A stretch of 64,000 nt of DNA from Roseateles subflavus (GTDB lineage Bacteria > Pseudomonadota > Gammaproteobacteria > Burkholderiales > Burkholderiaceae_C), in assembly GCF_030285365.1 (NCBI RefSeq), contig NZ_JASVDS010000006.1, positions 229,370 to 293,369 of the forward strand, given 5' to 3'. Positions 7,389 to 15,935 of the stretch are shown piece by piece; position 1 is the stretch's first letter; each line of letters starts with the position of its first letter. Under the pieces are notes generated by a model. It saw nothing but the letters and a program-made list of their open reading frames with translations. It ran no database searches and was not told where the DNA came from. The position numbers and the translations under genes are program-made.

Positions 7389-10300
7389 ATGGACATGGCT
7401 GACCGCACCCCCGCCCCCCTCGGCCTCTCCGGCCGCATCGCCGCCTTCTTCCAGGCCGCACAGATCACGCCGCTGCTGGCCCTCGTGGCGCTGTTGCTGG
7501 GTCTCTTCGCCGTGATGGTCACGCCGCGCGAGGAGGAGCCGCAGATCAACGTCACCATGGCCAACGTGCTGGTGCCCTTCCCGGGCGCCTCGGCCAAGGA
7601 CGTCGAGCAGATGGTCGCCGGCCCCGGCGAGCAGGTGCTGTCGCGCATGGCCGGCGTCGAGCACGTGATGTCCGTGTCCCAGCCCGGCCTCGCCGTGCTG
7701 ACCGTGCAGTTCAAGGTCGGTGTGCCTCGCACCGAGGCGCTGGTGCGCCTGCAGGAGACCGTGAGCAGCCATGCCGACTGGCTGCCCGCCGGCCTCGGCG
7801 TGCAGGCGCCGCTGGTCAAGCCCAAGGGCATCGATGACGTGCCCATCGTCAGCCTCACTCTCTTCAGCACACAGCCCGAGACCGGTGCGGCCGACCTCGA
7901 GCGCGTGGCCCACAGCCTCGAGACCGAGCTCAAGCGCGTGCCGGGAACGCGGGACGTCGTCAGCATCGGCGGCCCCGGGCGCGCCGTGCAGGTGCAGATC
8001 GACGCCGACCGCCTCGCCCGTGCGGGCCTGAGCGTGGCGGAGCTGCGCCAGGCGCTGCAATCCGCGCAGATGGGCCTGCCGCTGGGCGATCTGCTCCAGG
8101 GCGGCCAGGCCGTCGCGCTGGAGGCCGGCCCCTGGCTGCGCTCCGCCCGCGACCTCGAAGACCTGGTGGTGGCCGTGCGTGGCGGCAAGCCGCTCTTCCT
8201 GCGCGAGGTGGCCCGCATCATCGACGGCCCGCTCACGCCCGGCCGCTATGTGTGGCACGGCACCGGCGGGGCCCCGCAGCCCGAGGGCGCGGCGTCGGCG
8301 GTCCGGGGCGAGTTCCCCGCCATCACCCTGGCCATCACCAAGAAGGCCGGCGAGAACGCCATCGACGTCGCCAATGCGCTGATGCAGCGCGTGGACGCGC
8401 TGCGCAACACCGTCATCCCCGCGGACGTGCAGGTGCAGGAGACGCGCAACTACGGCGCCACCGCCAATGACAAGGCGCAGAAGCTCATCCAGAAGCTGCT
8501 CTTCGCCACGGCCTCGGTCGTCGCGCTGGTCTTCCTCGCGCTGGGCCGCCGCGAGGCCGCCATCGTGGGCACCGCCGTGATCCTCACGCTGACGGTCACC
8601 CTCTTCGCCTCCTGGGCGTGGGGCTTCACGCTCAACCGCGTCTCGCTCTTCGCGCTGATCTTCTCCATCGGCATCCTCGTGGACGACGCCATCGTCGTCG
8701 TCGAGAACATCCACCGCCACCAGCAGCTGCACCCGCAGCTCACGCTGGCGCAGCTGATCCCGGGCGCGGTCGACGAAGTCGGCGGGCCCACCATCCTCGC
8801 CACGCTGACGGTCATCGCCGCGCTGCTGCCCATGGCCTTCGTGAGCGGGCTGATGGGGCCGTACATGGGCCCCATCCCCATCAATGCGAGCATGGGCATG
8901 CTGCTGTCCCTGGCCATCGCCTTCGTGGTCACGCCCTGGCTGGCGCGTCTGTGGATGAAGGCGCTGCCGGCCGGCCACCCCGGCGATCCCGAGGCCCTGC
9001 ACGGTCTGTCGGCGCGCCTGGCGCCGGTCTTCACGCGGCTGTTCACGCCGCTGCTCGACGAGCGCCGTGGCCCGCGCAGCCGCCGCCTGCTGGGTGCAGG
9101 CATTGCCGGCCTGATCGCGCTGTCGCTGGCCCTGCCCGCGGCCGGCCTCGTGATGCTCAAGATGCTGCCCTTCGACAACAAGTCCGAGCTGCAGGTGGTG
9201 GTGGACATGCCGGCCGGCACGCCGCTGGAGCAGACGGCCGCGGTGCTGCACGAGCTGGGCGCCTATCTCTCGACGCAAGCCGAGGTGCAGCACTACCAGG
9301 CCTACGCGGGCACGGCCTCGCCGATCAACTTCAACGGCCTCGTGCGCCAGTACGACCTGCGCGCCGGCAGCGAGCAGGGCGACCTGCAGGTGACCCTGGT
9401 CGACAAGCACCACCGCTCGGCACAGAGCCATGCCATCGCCACGCGCCTGCGCCCCCCGCTGCAGGCCATCGGCCAGCGCTTCGGCGCGAACGTCAAGGTC
9501 GTCGAGGTGCCCCCGGGCCCGCCGGTGCTGGCCCCGCTCGTGGCCGAGGTCTACGGCGCGGACGATGCCGGCCGGCTGCAGCTCGCCCGCCAGATCCGCC
9601 GGGTCTTCGAGGCCCAGGCGGGCCTCGTCGATGTGGACGACAGCGGCATCGCCGCGGCGCCCCGCCAGCTGCTGCTCGTGCAGCGCGCCCGCGCCGCCGA
9701 GCTCGGCGTGAGCCAGGCCGCCATCGTCAGCACGCTGCGCACCGCGCAGGCCGGCGAGTCCGTGGTCTACCTGCACGACCAGAGCAAGTACCCCCGCGCT
9801 GTGCGCCTGCAGCTGCCCCCCGAGCAGCAGGGCCGGCTCGACGCCCTGCTCTCGCTGCGCGTGCGCTCGGCGCAGGGCGCGCTCGTGCCGCTGCGTGAGC
9901 TGGTGACGATCTCCGACACCCAGCGCGAGCAGCCGATCCACCACAAGGACCTGCTGCCCGTGACCTACGTCGTGGGCGACATGGCCGGCCGCGTGGACAG
10001 CCCGCTCTACGGCATGTTCCAGATGCGTGGGGCGATCGCCCAGCTGAAGGCGCCCGACGGCGGCCCCGTCGCGGAGTACTTCATCCGCCAGCCCGACGAC
10101 GCGTTCCGCGGCTACGCCCTCAAGTGGGACGGCGAGTGGCAGATCACCTACGACACCTTCCGCGACATGGGCGCCGCCTATGCCGTGGGCCTCGTGCTGA
10201 TCTACCTGCTCGTGGTCGCGCAGTTCGGCTCCTACCTCACGCCGCTCATCATCATGGCGCCCATCCCGCTGACGATCATCGGCGTGATGCCCGGCCACGC

Positions 10301-10694
10301 GCTGCTGGGCGCCCAGTTCACGGCCACCAGCATGATCGGCATGATCGCGCTGGCCGGGATCATCGTGCGCAACTCGATCCTGCTCGTCGACTTCATCCAC
10401 CTGCAGGTGCGCGCCGGGATGGCCTTCGAGACGGCCATCCTGCGCTCCGCCATCACCCGCGCCCAGCCCATCCTGCTGACGGGCCTGGCCGCGATGCTCG
10501 GCGCCTTCTTCATCCTCGACGACCCCATCTTCAACGGCCTGGCCATCTCGCTGATCTTCGGCATCCTGGTCTCGACGCTGCTGACGCTCGTCGTCATCCC
10601 GACGCTCTACTTCGTTGCCTACCGGCACCGCCTGCACCTGCTTCACCGGCAGCCGGCGGATGCCTCTCCCATCCCCTCTCCCGAAGGAGCCTGA
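7389..10694 (+). CDS. RND efflux pump permease subunit
   Basis: A 1101-residue inner-membrane pump of the AcrB superfamily. Helix 1 (ITPLLALVALLLGLFAV), two large periplasmic loops and the second set of helices are all present, so it is full length. The paired Asp of the proton relay is seen in SIGILVDDAIVVVENI; the position of the AcrB relay Lys appears as Arg in IIVRNSILLVDFI. It is the third gene-sized element of a tight module: the adaptor stop is 6 bp upstream and a DUF2892 gene begins 1 bp after its stop. A second in-frame ATG at 7395 is an equally good start. The substrate is unknown; the neighbours suggest thiol or reactive-sulfur related compounds. Confidence 0.93.
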   Translation: MDMADRTPAPLGLSGRIAAFFQAAQITPLLALVALLLGLFAVMVTPREEEPQINVTMANVLVPFPGASAKDVEQMVAGPGEQVLSRMAGVEHVMSVSQPGLAVLTVQFKVGVPRTEALVRLQETVSSHADWLPAGLGVQAPLVKPKGIDDVPIVSLTLFSTQPETGAADLERVAHSLETELKRVPGTRDVVSIGGPGRAVQVQIDADRLARAGLSVAELRQALQSAQMGLPLGDLLQGGQAVALEAGPWLRSARDLEDLVVAVRGGKPLFLREVARIIDGPLTPGRYVWHGTGGAPQPEGAASAVRGEFPAITLAITKKAGENAIDVANALMQRVDALRNTVIPADVQVQETRNYGATANDKAQKLIQKLLFATASVVALVFLALGRREAAIVGTAVILTLTVTLFASWAWGFTLNRVSLFALIFSIGILVDDAIVVVENIHRHQQLHPQLTLAQLIPGAVDEVGGPTILATLTVIAALLPMAFVSGLMGPYMGPIPINASMGMLLSLAIAFVVTPWLARLWMKALPAGHPGDPEALHGLSARLAPVFTRLFTPLLDERRGPRSRRLLGAGIAGLIALSLALPAAGLVMLKMLPFDNKSELQVVVDMPAGTPLEQTAAVLHELGAYLSTQAEVQHYQAYAGTASPINFNGLVRQYDLRAGSEQGDLQVTLVDKHHRSAQSHAIATRLRPPLQAIGQRFGANVKVVEVPPGPPVLAPLVAEVYGADDAGRLQLARQIRRVFEAQAGLVDVDDSGIAAAPRQLLLVQRARAAELGVSQAAIVSTLRTAQAGESVVYLHDQSKYPRAVRLQLPPEQQGRLDALLSLRVRSAQGALVPLRELVTISDTQREQPIHHKDLLPVTYVVGDMAGRVDSPLYGMFQMRGAIAQLKAPDGGPVAEYFIRQPDDAFRGYALKWDGEWQITYDTFRDMGAAYAVGLVLIYLLVVAQFGSYLTPLIIMAPIPLTIIGVMPGHALLGAQFTATSMIGMIALAGIIVRNSILLVDFIHLQVRAGMAFETAILRSAITRAQPILLTGLAAMLGAFFILDDPIFNGLAISLIFGILVSTLLTLVVIPTLYFVAYRHRLHLLHRQPADASPIPSPEGA

Positions 10695-10695
10695 C

Positions 10696-10905
10696 ATGAC
10701 CTCCTGGCAGATCGTCCGCATCGCCGCCGGCAGCTTCGTGCTGCTGTCCCTCGCCCTCGGCCTCCCCGGCAGCCCGCTGTTCCTCTCACAATGGTGGCTG
10801 GCCTTCACGGCCTTCGTCGGGCTGAACCTGCTGCAAAGCGGCTTCACCCGCTGGTGCCTGATGGAGACGCTGCTGCGCAAGCTCGGGGTGCGCCCGGGCT
10901 GCTGA
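10696..10905 (+). CDS. DUF2892 small membrane protein (YgaP-type)
   Basis: A 69-residue protein with two membrane helices (IAAGSFVLLSLALGL and WWLAFTAFVGLNLLQSGFTRWC) and the C-terminal Cys-containing pattern WCLMETLLRKLGVRPGC typical of DUF2892, the membrane part of YgaP rhodaneses. AAGGAG at 10684-10689 gives an excellent ribosome site for the ATG at 10696, just after the RND stop. In YgaP this domain is fused to a rhodanese; here a separate rhodanese is encoded on the other side of the regulator. A role in anchoring sulfur transfer at the inner membrane is inferred. Confidence 0.85.
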   Translation: MTSWQIVRIAAGSFVLLSLALGLPGSPLFLSQWWLAFTAFVGLNLLQSGFTRWCLMETLLRKLGVRPGC

Positions 10906-10920
10906 TTCGAGGAGGACACC

Positions 10921-11355
10921 ATGCATCTGGTCTGTGCCCATTGCGGGGCCACCAATCGCGTGCCGACGGAGCGCCTGCAGGACGGGCCGGTCTGCGGCCG
11001 CTGCGGCGCCGAGATCGCCCCGGCGCGCCCGCTGGCGCTGGGCGACGCCCATTTCGCCGACTACATCGCGCGGACCGAGGCCCCCGTCGTCGTGGACTTC
11101 TGGGCGGCCTGGTGCGGCCCCTGCCGCATGATGGCGCCGCAGTTCGAGACCGCCGCGGCGCAGGCGCCGGGCATCCGCTTCGTGAAGGTGGACACCGAGG
11201 CCAGCCCGCAGACAGCGGCGCGGCTCGGCATCCGCAGCATTCCCACCCTGGCGCTGTTCCTCGGCGGCCGCGAGGTGGCGCGCCAGAGCGGCGCCATGCC
11301 CGCGGCCGAGCTGCTGCGCTGGCTCCAATCCCATCTCCAGAAAGGACAGGGCTGA
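10921..11355 (+). CDS. trxC: Thioredoxin 2 (TrxC-type, zinc-binding)
   Basis: A 144-residue thioredoxin with an N-terminal zinc module (Cys 5, 8, 25 and 28) and the active site WCGPC at 64-68. The cis-proline loop IPTLALF is also present. Thioredoxin 2 reduces disulfides in the cytoplasm and is often induced by oxidative or electrophile stress; thioredoxins also reduce protein persulfides. GAGGAG precedes the ATG. The stop overlaps the OsmC start (TGATG), so translation is coupled. Placement inside the pump operon marks the operon as a thiol-stress unit. Confidence 0.93.
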   Translation: MHLVCAHCGATNRVPTERLQDGPVCGRCGAEIAPARPLALGDAHFADYIARTEAPVVVDFWAAWCGPCRMMAPQFETAAAQAPGIRFVKVDTEASPQTAARLGIRSIPTLALFLGGREVARQSGAMPAAELLRWLQSHLQKGQG

Positions 11356-11831
11356 TGAGCGACGAACTCGTGCGCGTTGAACTGGTCCAGCAGGCGGACT
11401 ACCGCTTCGACACCCGCTTCGGCGGCGACGTCCCCGCCGTGCTGACCGACGAACCACCGCCCCTGGGCAGCGGCCAGGGGCCCTCGCCCGTGCAGCTGCT
11501 GTGCGCGGCCGTGGGCAACTGCCTGTCGGATTCGCTGCTCTTTGCGCTGCGCAAGTACAAGCAGGCGCCCGAGCCGCTGCGCTGCAGCGTCGAAGCCCAG
11601 GTCGGCCGCAATGCCGAGGGCCGCGTGCGCGTGCTGGCGATGCAGGCCCGGCTGCAGCTCGGGGTGCCGGCAGCGCAGCTGCAGCACCTCGATCGCGTGC
11701 TGAGCCAGTTCGAGGCCTTCTGCACCGTGACGCAGAGCGTAGGCCAGGGCATCGCCATCAGCACCGAGGTCCGCGATGCCGAAGGCGCGCTGCTCAAGCC
11801 CGCCGCGCCCCTGTCACACGGATCTTCGTGA
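11355..11831 (+). CDS. OsmC-family protein
   Basis: A 158-residue OsmC/Ohr-fold protein. The first conserved Cys lies in LLCAAVGNCLSDSLLFALRKY and the second in FEAFCTVTQSV, the usual two-cysteine layout of peroxide- or persulfide-reactive members. Such proteins reduce organic hydroperoxides or bind sulfane sulfur in the cytoplasm. The start codon overlaps the thioredoxin stop by one base, and thioredoxin could regenerate it. It might belong to the OsmC or YhfA subgroup; the exact substrate is not visible. Confidence 0.88.
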   Translation: MSDELVRVELVQQADYRFDTRFGGDVPAVLTDEPPPLGSGQGPSPVQLLCAAVGNCLSDSLLFALRKYKQAPEPLRCSVEAQVGRNAEGRVRVLAMQARLQLGVPAAQLQHLDRVLSQFEAFCTVTQSVGQGIAISTEVRDAEGALLKPAAPLSHGSS

Positions 11832-11874
11832 TCCCCCGGATCCTTCTTCCCCTCAACACACCAAGGAGTGAATC

Positions 11875-12072
11875 ATGCAAGCCAATATCGGAACCCTGGA
11901 CCGCGCCATGCGCATCATCGCCGGCCTCATCCTGATCGCCTGCACCCTGCTGGGCTTCATCGGCGCCTGGGGCTGGATCGGCGTCGTCTTCGTGGCGACC
12001 GGGGCCCTTCGCTTCTGCCCGGCCTACCTGCCCTTCGGCATGAGCACCTGCAAGCTGCCTGAGCAGAAGTAG
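11875..12072 (+). CDS. DUF2892 small membrane protein, second copy
   Basis: A 65-residue protein starting MQANIGTLDRAMRIIAGL, the classic DUF2892/YgaP N-terminus, with two helices (IIAGLILIACTLLGFI and WGWIGVVFVATGALRFC) and the end CPAYLPFGMSTCKLP. AAGGAG precedes the ATG. It closes the pump-thioredoxin-OsmC operon, 43 bp after OsmC. It differs clearly from the first DUF2892 protein, so the operon carries two distinct members rather than a recent duplication. Confidence 0.9.
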   Translation: MQANIGTLDRAMRIIAGLILIACTLLGFIGAWGWIGVVFVATGALRFCPAYLPFGMSTCKLPEQK

Positions 12073-12085
12073 GCCGCGACCGGCC

Positions 12086-12103
12086 GGCGGGGGCGCCCCC
12101 GCC
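12086..12103 (+). terminator. GC hairpin after the stress operon
   Basis: GGCGGGGGC followed directly by GCCCCCGCC is a perfect 18-bp palindrome 14 bp after the second DUF2892 stop. It has almost no loop and no T-run, so it may be a pause or Rho-assisted end rather than an intrinsic terminator. Confidence 0.3.
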
Positions 12104-12177
12104 CCTGTCGCCTGGGCGTCAACGGACGCGGGAAGCTCCCAGGGCTGGCCGGCGGATCGCTGGGGTAGTGTGGGGCC

Positions 12178-12657
12178 ATGAGCAGCACGCCGCCCCGCAC
12201 CGTCTTCGAACCCGAGTTCACCGTCGCCCTGTGCCAGATCTTCGAGGAGCACATCAGCTTCAACAAGGTGCTGGGTCTGCAGGTCACGGCCCTGGAGGCC
12301 CTCGCCGCCGAAGCCACCGTGGTGATGCGCCCCGAGCTCATCGGCCATTTCGCGCATCAGCGCATGCACGGCGGCGTCATTTCCGCGACGCTCGATGCGC
12401 TGGGCGGGCTGGCCGTGATGGCAGCCATCGGTGACCGTCACCGCGACGAGTTGCCCTCCGTCCGGCTGCAGCGCTTCAACAAGCTCGGCACCATCGACCT
12501 GCGCGTCGACTACCTGCGCCCGGCCATCGGAGACCACTTCATCGCCCGCGCCGAGGTCCTGCGCCTGGGCAGCCGTGTGGCCAGCACCCGCATGGAGTTC
12601 ATGGACGCCCAGCGCCGCCTGCTCAGCACCGGCTCCGCCGCCTACATGGTGTCCTGA
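12178..12657 (+). CDS. Hotdog-fold thioesterase (YigI/PaaI-like)
   Basis: A 159-residue single-domain hotdog protein. HGGVISATLDALGGLAVM carries the conserved HGG and Asp of the acyl-CoA thioesterase subgroup that includes YigI and PaaI, and the last strands (ASTRMEFMDAQRRLLSTGSAAYMV) fit the fold. It would hydrolyse medium or long acyl-CoA or a related thioester in the cytoplasm. It stands alone, 105 bp after the stress operon and 105 bp before the next gene. Confidence 0.85.
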   Translation: MSSTPPRTVFEPEFTVALCQIFEEHISFNKVLGLQVTALEALAAEATVVMRPELIGHFAHQRMHGGVISATLDALGGLAVMAAIGDRHRDELPSVRLQRFNKLGTIDLRVDYLRPAIGDHFIARAEVLRLGSRVASTRMEFMDAQRRLLSTGSAAYMVS

Positions 12658-12762
12658 GCCGGAATGCGGGCGAGCTCGGGCGGCGCGCCATCAGGGTTTG
12701 CCGCGGCCTGCAGCGGTGATTTCTGGCAGGGGGCGGCCGGCGAATTGGCATAGAGTCCGGGC

Positions 12763-13875
12763 ATGCAGTACCCGCCGTACCCCGACGCCGACCGGGGCGT
12801 TTCACTGTCGGCCACCCCCACCTCGAACGGGCCGGCCCCTTCGAGCCCCCGAGCGCAGGCGCCGCTGGACGCCACCGCCAGCGCCACGGCGGCCGGCGAG
12901 GCCCTGCTGGCGCAGGCGATCCAGTCCTGGCAGACCGGCGATCTGCTGCCCAGCTGCCGCCAGGCGCTGTCCGCGGCCGTCGCGCTCAGCAATGGCCCTC
13001 CCTCCCCCCAGTTGCCGCACGCGCTGCGCCAGGCCGCGCTGGCCTTGTGCGAGTTCGGTCTTGCCGCCGAGGCGCTGCCCCTTGCCCGTACCGCCGTGCG
13101 CTACCTGGAACGCGAGGGCCTGCACGAGCCGCTCTCCGCCTGCCTCAGCTGCCTCGGCCATGTGCACGCGCGGCTCGGCCAGCTCGACCAGGCCGAGCTG
13201 CTGCACATGCGCGCCCTCTCCCTGGCGCGCGAATCCATCGACAGCGCCGACCGCATGCGGGCCTACACGAACCTCATCGTCTCGATGTCGGCTGCCCATG
13301 AGCAGGCCCTGGAGCGCAACGACGAGGAGGGCCGCGTGATGGCGCGGCTCGCGCTCCGCCGCGCCGAGCGCCAACTGGGCGGCGCGCGCTCCCTCGCGCA
13401 GGACGGACGCCTGCAGGGCGGCTTCCAGGGCGTGCTGAAGCTGGCTGTCGCCCACCTGCTGGTGCTGCTGCACCGGCTGGACGAGGCGGAGACGATGCTC
13501 AACCAGCTGCTGTCGCTGTGGTCGCAGGACGAGAAGACACGCTACTGGCGCTGGTCAGCCCTGGAAAGCATGGCCGAGCTGCTGAACCGGCGGGGCCGCC
13601 CGGGCGAGGCCTGGCAGCTGCTGCAGGAGCTGCTCCTCGTGCCCGAGTTGCAGAGCAACGTGCAGCTCCATGGCGCGCTGCTGCGGCAGGCCATGCGCTG
13701 CCTGCGCGCCGTCGACAGCCCCGAGACCGCCCAGCGCCTGCAGGCCCTGGAAGCGCAGCGCCGCCAATGGGAGCTGCAGAACGCCCAGGCCGCGGCCGAG
13801 GCGCGCGAGACGCTCGCGCAGGAACTGCACCTCATCCAGCCCTGGATGCAGGCGCTGCTCAGCGCCGAGGACTGA
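12763..13875 (+). CDS. TPR-repeat protein of unknown function
   Basis: A 370-residue, Ala/Leu-rich helical protein. A low-complexity Pro/Ser/Ala leader (residues 1-45) is followed by helix pairs that read as tetratricopeptide repeats, for example LSCLGHVHARLGQLDQAEL and WSALESMAELLNRRGRPGEA, and a C-terminal coiled segment rich in Gln and Glu. No catalytic domain or signal peptide is seen. Similar TPR arrays often sit in front of GGDEF domains in this bacterial group, but none follows here. Its 3' end overlaps the convergent regulator by 17 bp. Confidence 0.75.
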   Translation: MQYPPYPDADRGVSLSATPTSNGPAPSSPRAQAPLDATASATAAGEALLAQAIQSWQTGDLLPSCRQALSAAVALSNGPPSPQLPHALRQAALALCEFGLAAEALPLARTAVRYLEREGLHEPLSACLSCLGHVHARLGQLDQAELLHMRALSLARESIDSADRMRAYTNLIVSMSAAHEQALERNDEEGRVMARLALRRAERQLGGARSLAQDGRLQGGFQGVLKLAVAHLLVLLHRLDEAETMLNQLLSLWSQDEKTRYWRWSALESMAELLNRRGRPGEAWQLLQELLLVPELQSNVQLHGALLRQAMRCLRAVDSPETAQRLQALEAQRRQWELQNAQAAAEARETLAQELHLIQPWMQALLSAED

Positions 13876-14485
13876 CGCGGTAGGCGCAGCGGCGCGCACC
13901 CGCCAGCTGATGCTCCGTGCGCTGCACCTCGGCCCAGGGGGCGAGGCAACGCTGGAACAGGGCCAGCTCCGATCGGCAGAAGCCCTGGCAGACCTGGGCG
14001 GCGGCACAGATGGGACAGTGGTCCTCGATCAGCAGCCAGTCGGTGCCGTCCCGCTCCAGGCGTGCCATGTAGCCCTCGCGCTCGCGTTCGGCCGCCAGGG
14101 CCTGCAGGGCGCCACGCAGGCCGCGGCAGCGGGCCAGCGCCGCCCGGTAGCGCTGCTCGGCGTCCCGCTCGCGGGTATCGACCAGGCGTTCGAGGGCGGC
14201 CTCGCCGAACAACACGCGGACCTCCCGGATCAGCTGCACCGTCAGCTCGCCGTGCCGGTCAGGGAACAGGGCGTGCCCCGCTTCGCTGAGCTGCCACAGA
14301 CGCCGCGGCCGCCCCACGCCGGCGGGCTCGTCCTGCCATCGCAGCAAGCCCTCCTCGGCCAGCTGGGCCAGCTGCTTGTGGGCACCCATGAGGCTGAGGC
14401 CCAGCGCTTCGGCCACCTGCGCGGCCGGCTGCTGGCCCGCCTGCTTGAGCTGCTGCAGCAGGCGCTGGCGGGAGGCCGTTCTCAT
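13859..14485 (-). CDS. HTH regulator with C-terminal Cys cluster (SufR/DeoR-like)
   Basis: A 208-residue protein with an N-terminal winged helix (LLQQLKQAGQQPAAQVAEAL and MGAHKQLAQLAEEGLL) and a C-terminal motif CPICAAAQVCQGFC. Four cysteines in that motif resemble the cluster-binding region of SufR-type repressors, so an Fe-S cofactor is plausible. Its ATG at 14485 overlaps the stop of the MFS gene (ATGA), so the two are translated together, and it may control that exporter. An inverted repeat lies upstream of the MFS gene. The last 17 bp overlap the convergent TPR gene. Confidence 0.83.
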   Translation of the reverse strand: MRTASRQRLLQQLKQAGQQPAAQVAEALGLSLMGAHKQLAQLAEEGLLRWQDEPAGVGRPRRLWQLSEAGHALFPDRHGELTVQLIREVRVLFGEAALERLVDTRERDAEQRYRAALARCRGLRGALQALAAEREREGYMARLERDGTDWLLIEDHCPICAAAQVCQGFCRSELALFQRCLAPWAEVQRTEHQLAGARRCAYRVSPRR

Positions 14486-15765
14486 GCATCCTCCCGGGGC
14501 GCTGGCGCCTCGTGCGGCTGCTCGCTGCGGGCCAGCGCCAGCAGCTGCCACGCCGCCAGCACGCAGGTCAGGCCGCCGAGGCCCATGATCCACCGCGAGG
14601 ACAGCAGTGCCAGCGCCGAGCCCAGCAGCGCCACCAGCACATTGGACAGACAGAAGATCGTGGACAGCAGGCCCATCACCCGCCCCTGCCCGTGGGCAGC
14701 GAAGCGCTCGGACATCCAGGCGGGCATCACCGCGTTGTAGAGCGCCAGCGGCAGGCCCAGCGTCGCGATCATCACCAGTCCCGGCGTGGCCGGCAGCACC
14801 GCCAGCAGACTGAGGCCGATGGCCGCCACGAGCGCCATCCAGGCCGCCCCGCGCAGGGGGTGGCGCCGCCCGCCGCCGAAGCGCCCGGCGAGCACGCTGG
14901 CCAGCGTCATCGTGGCGCACTGGGCGGCCGTGACGTAGGCGATGCCGCGGCTGTCGAGCCCCGCCTGCTCCAGCATCCACAGCGGCGCGAACTCGTACAA
15001 CGCCGTGACCCCCAGCGTGTAGAGAAACTGCAGCAGGGCCAGGCGGGCGAGCACGGCGTCGGTGCGCAGCAGGCCCAGCGCCTGCTGCTCACGCATGGCC
15101 TTCAGCAGGTGCAGCGGCCCGCTCGCCCGCGGCCCGGCCGGCACGCCCGCGGCCAGGATGACGAGACAGGGCAGCATGGCCAGCCCCGCCAGCACGAAGG
15201 GCACGGGCTCGCCCCAGCTCAGCGTCAGGCCGCCCACCAGAGGCCCGAGCAGCCAGCCCGCGTAGAGGCAGGCATTGAGCCAGGCCAGGCCGCGGGTGCG
15301 GTCGATCTGGCCGTGCAGGTCCGCCACGAGCGCGCGTGCGACGGCCACATTGCCCTCGGTGAGGCCGGTCACGAAGCGCGCCAGCACGAAGACCACATAC
15401 CAGCGCTGCTGCAGGGCATAGGCCGTCAGCAGGTAGCCCAGCAGCGTGGCAGTGAGCGTCACGTTGAGCACCGCGCGGCGGCCGTAGCGGTCCGAGAGCG
15501 GCCCGATGAAGAGGCTCCCCAGCAGGATGCCGAGCGGATTGACGGCCAGGGCCAGGCCCATCAGCAGCTTGGGATCCAGCCCCATGAAGTGCGTGAAGCC
15601 GTCGCGCGCGCCGTCCACGAAGATGGGCGCGAGGATGGGATAGGGCATGGCCACGCCGACGGTGCTCATCAGCGCCAGGGCGCAGACGGCGCCGAGCACC
15701 CAGTAGGGATGGCGGATCGCGGGCGTCGTGGGCTCGGGGACGGGGGGTGTGAGGGTGGCGCTCAT
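14482..15765 (-). CDS. MFS transporter
   Basis: A 427-residue major-facilitator protein with twelve apparent helices. The loop 2-3 signature is GPLSDRYGRRAVLNV and a second-half counterpart appears as AGRFGGGRRHPLRG. The N-terminal half contains RFVTGLTEGNVAVARALVADL, common in drug-exporter-type MFS proteins. It is the first gene of a two-gene unit with the Cys-cluster regulator. The cargo is unknown; an efflux role is inferred from the family and the coupled regulator. Confidence 0.9.
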   Translation of the reverse strand: MSATLTPPVPEPTTPAIRHPYWVLGAVCALALMSTVGVAMPYPILAPIFVDGARDGFTHFMGLDPKLLMGLALAVNPLGILLGSLFIGPLSDRYGRRAVLNVTLTATLLGYLLTAYALQQRWYVVFVLARFVTGLTEGNVAVARALVADLHGQIDRTRGLAWLNACLYAGWLLGPLVGGLTLSWGEPVPFVLAGLAMLPCLVILAAGVPAGPRASGPLHLLKAMREQQALGLLRTDAVLARLALLQFLYTLGVTALYEFAPLWMLEQAGLDSRGIAYVTAAQCATMTLASVLAGRFGGGRRHPLRGAAWMALVAAIGLSLLAVLPATPGLVMIATLGLPLALYNAVMPAWMSERFAAHGQGRVMGLLSTIFCLSNVLVALLGSALALLSSRWIMGLGGLTCVLAAWQLLALARSEQPHEAPAPREDA

Positions 15766-15830
15766 GCGGCGCAGACCCGATGCAGGGGCGTGAACGAGGG
15801 CATGCGCGCATGATGGCCGGGCGCCGGAAA

Positions 15831-15853
15831 ATAATCAACGAAACGTTTATTAA
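15831..15853 (-). promoter_or_regulatory. Operator-like inverted repeat upstream of the MFS gene
   Basis: ATAATCAACG (15831-15840), AAA, CGTTTATTAA (15844-15853): the arms match at 8 of 10 positions and form an AT-rich island about 65 bp upstream of the MFS start. It is a good candidate site for the regulator encoded downstream of the transporter. Confidence 0.5.
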
Positions 15854-15935
15854 CCACGACCTCATCGAGGCGGATCATGGCCTGCTCCGGGCCCGCCCCT
15901 CCCTGCCGACGGGCGGCCGAAGGCACAATGGCACC

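Noticed and set aside
5736..10955. A 1739-codon open frame on the minus strand
   Set aside because: It lies antisense to the adaptor and RND permease genes; its translation is rich in Arg, Gln, His and Gly with no domain, which is typical of long antisense frames in 70% GC DNA.
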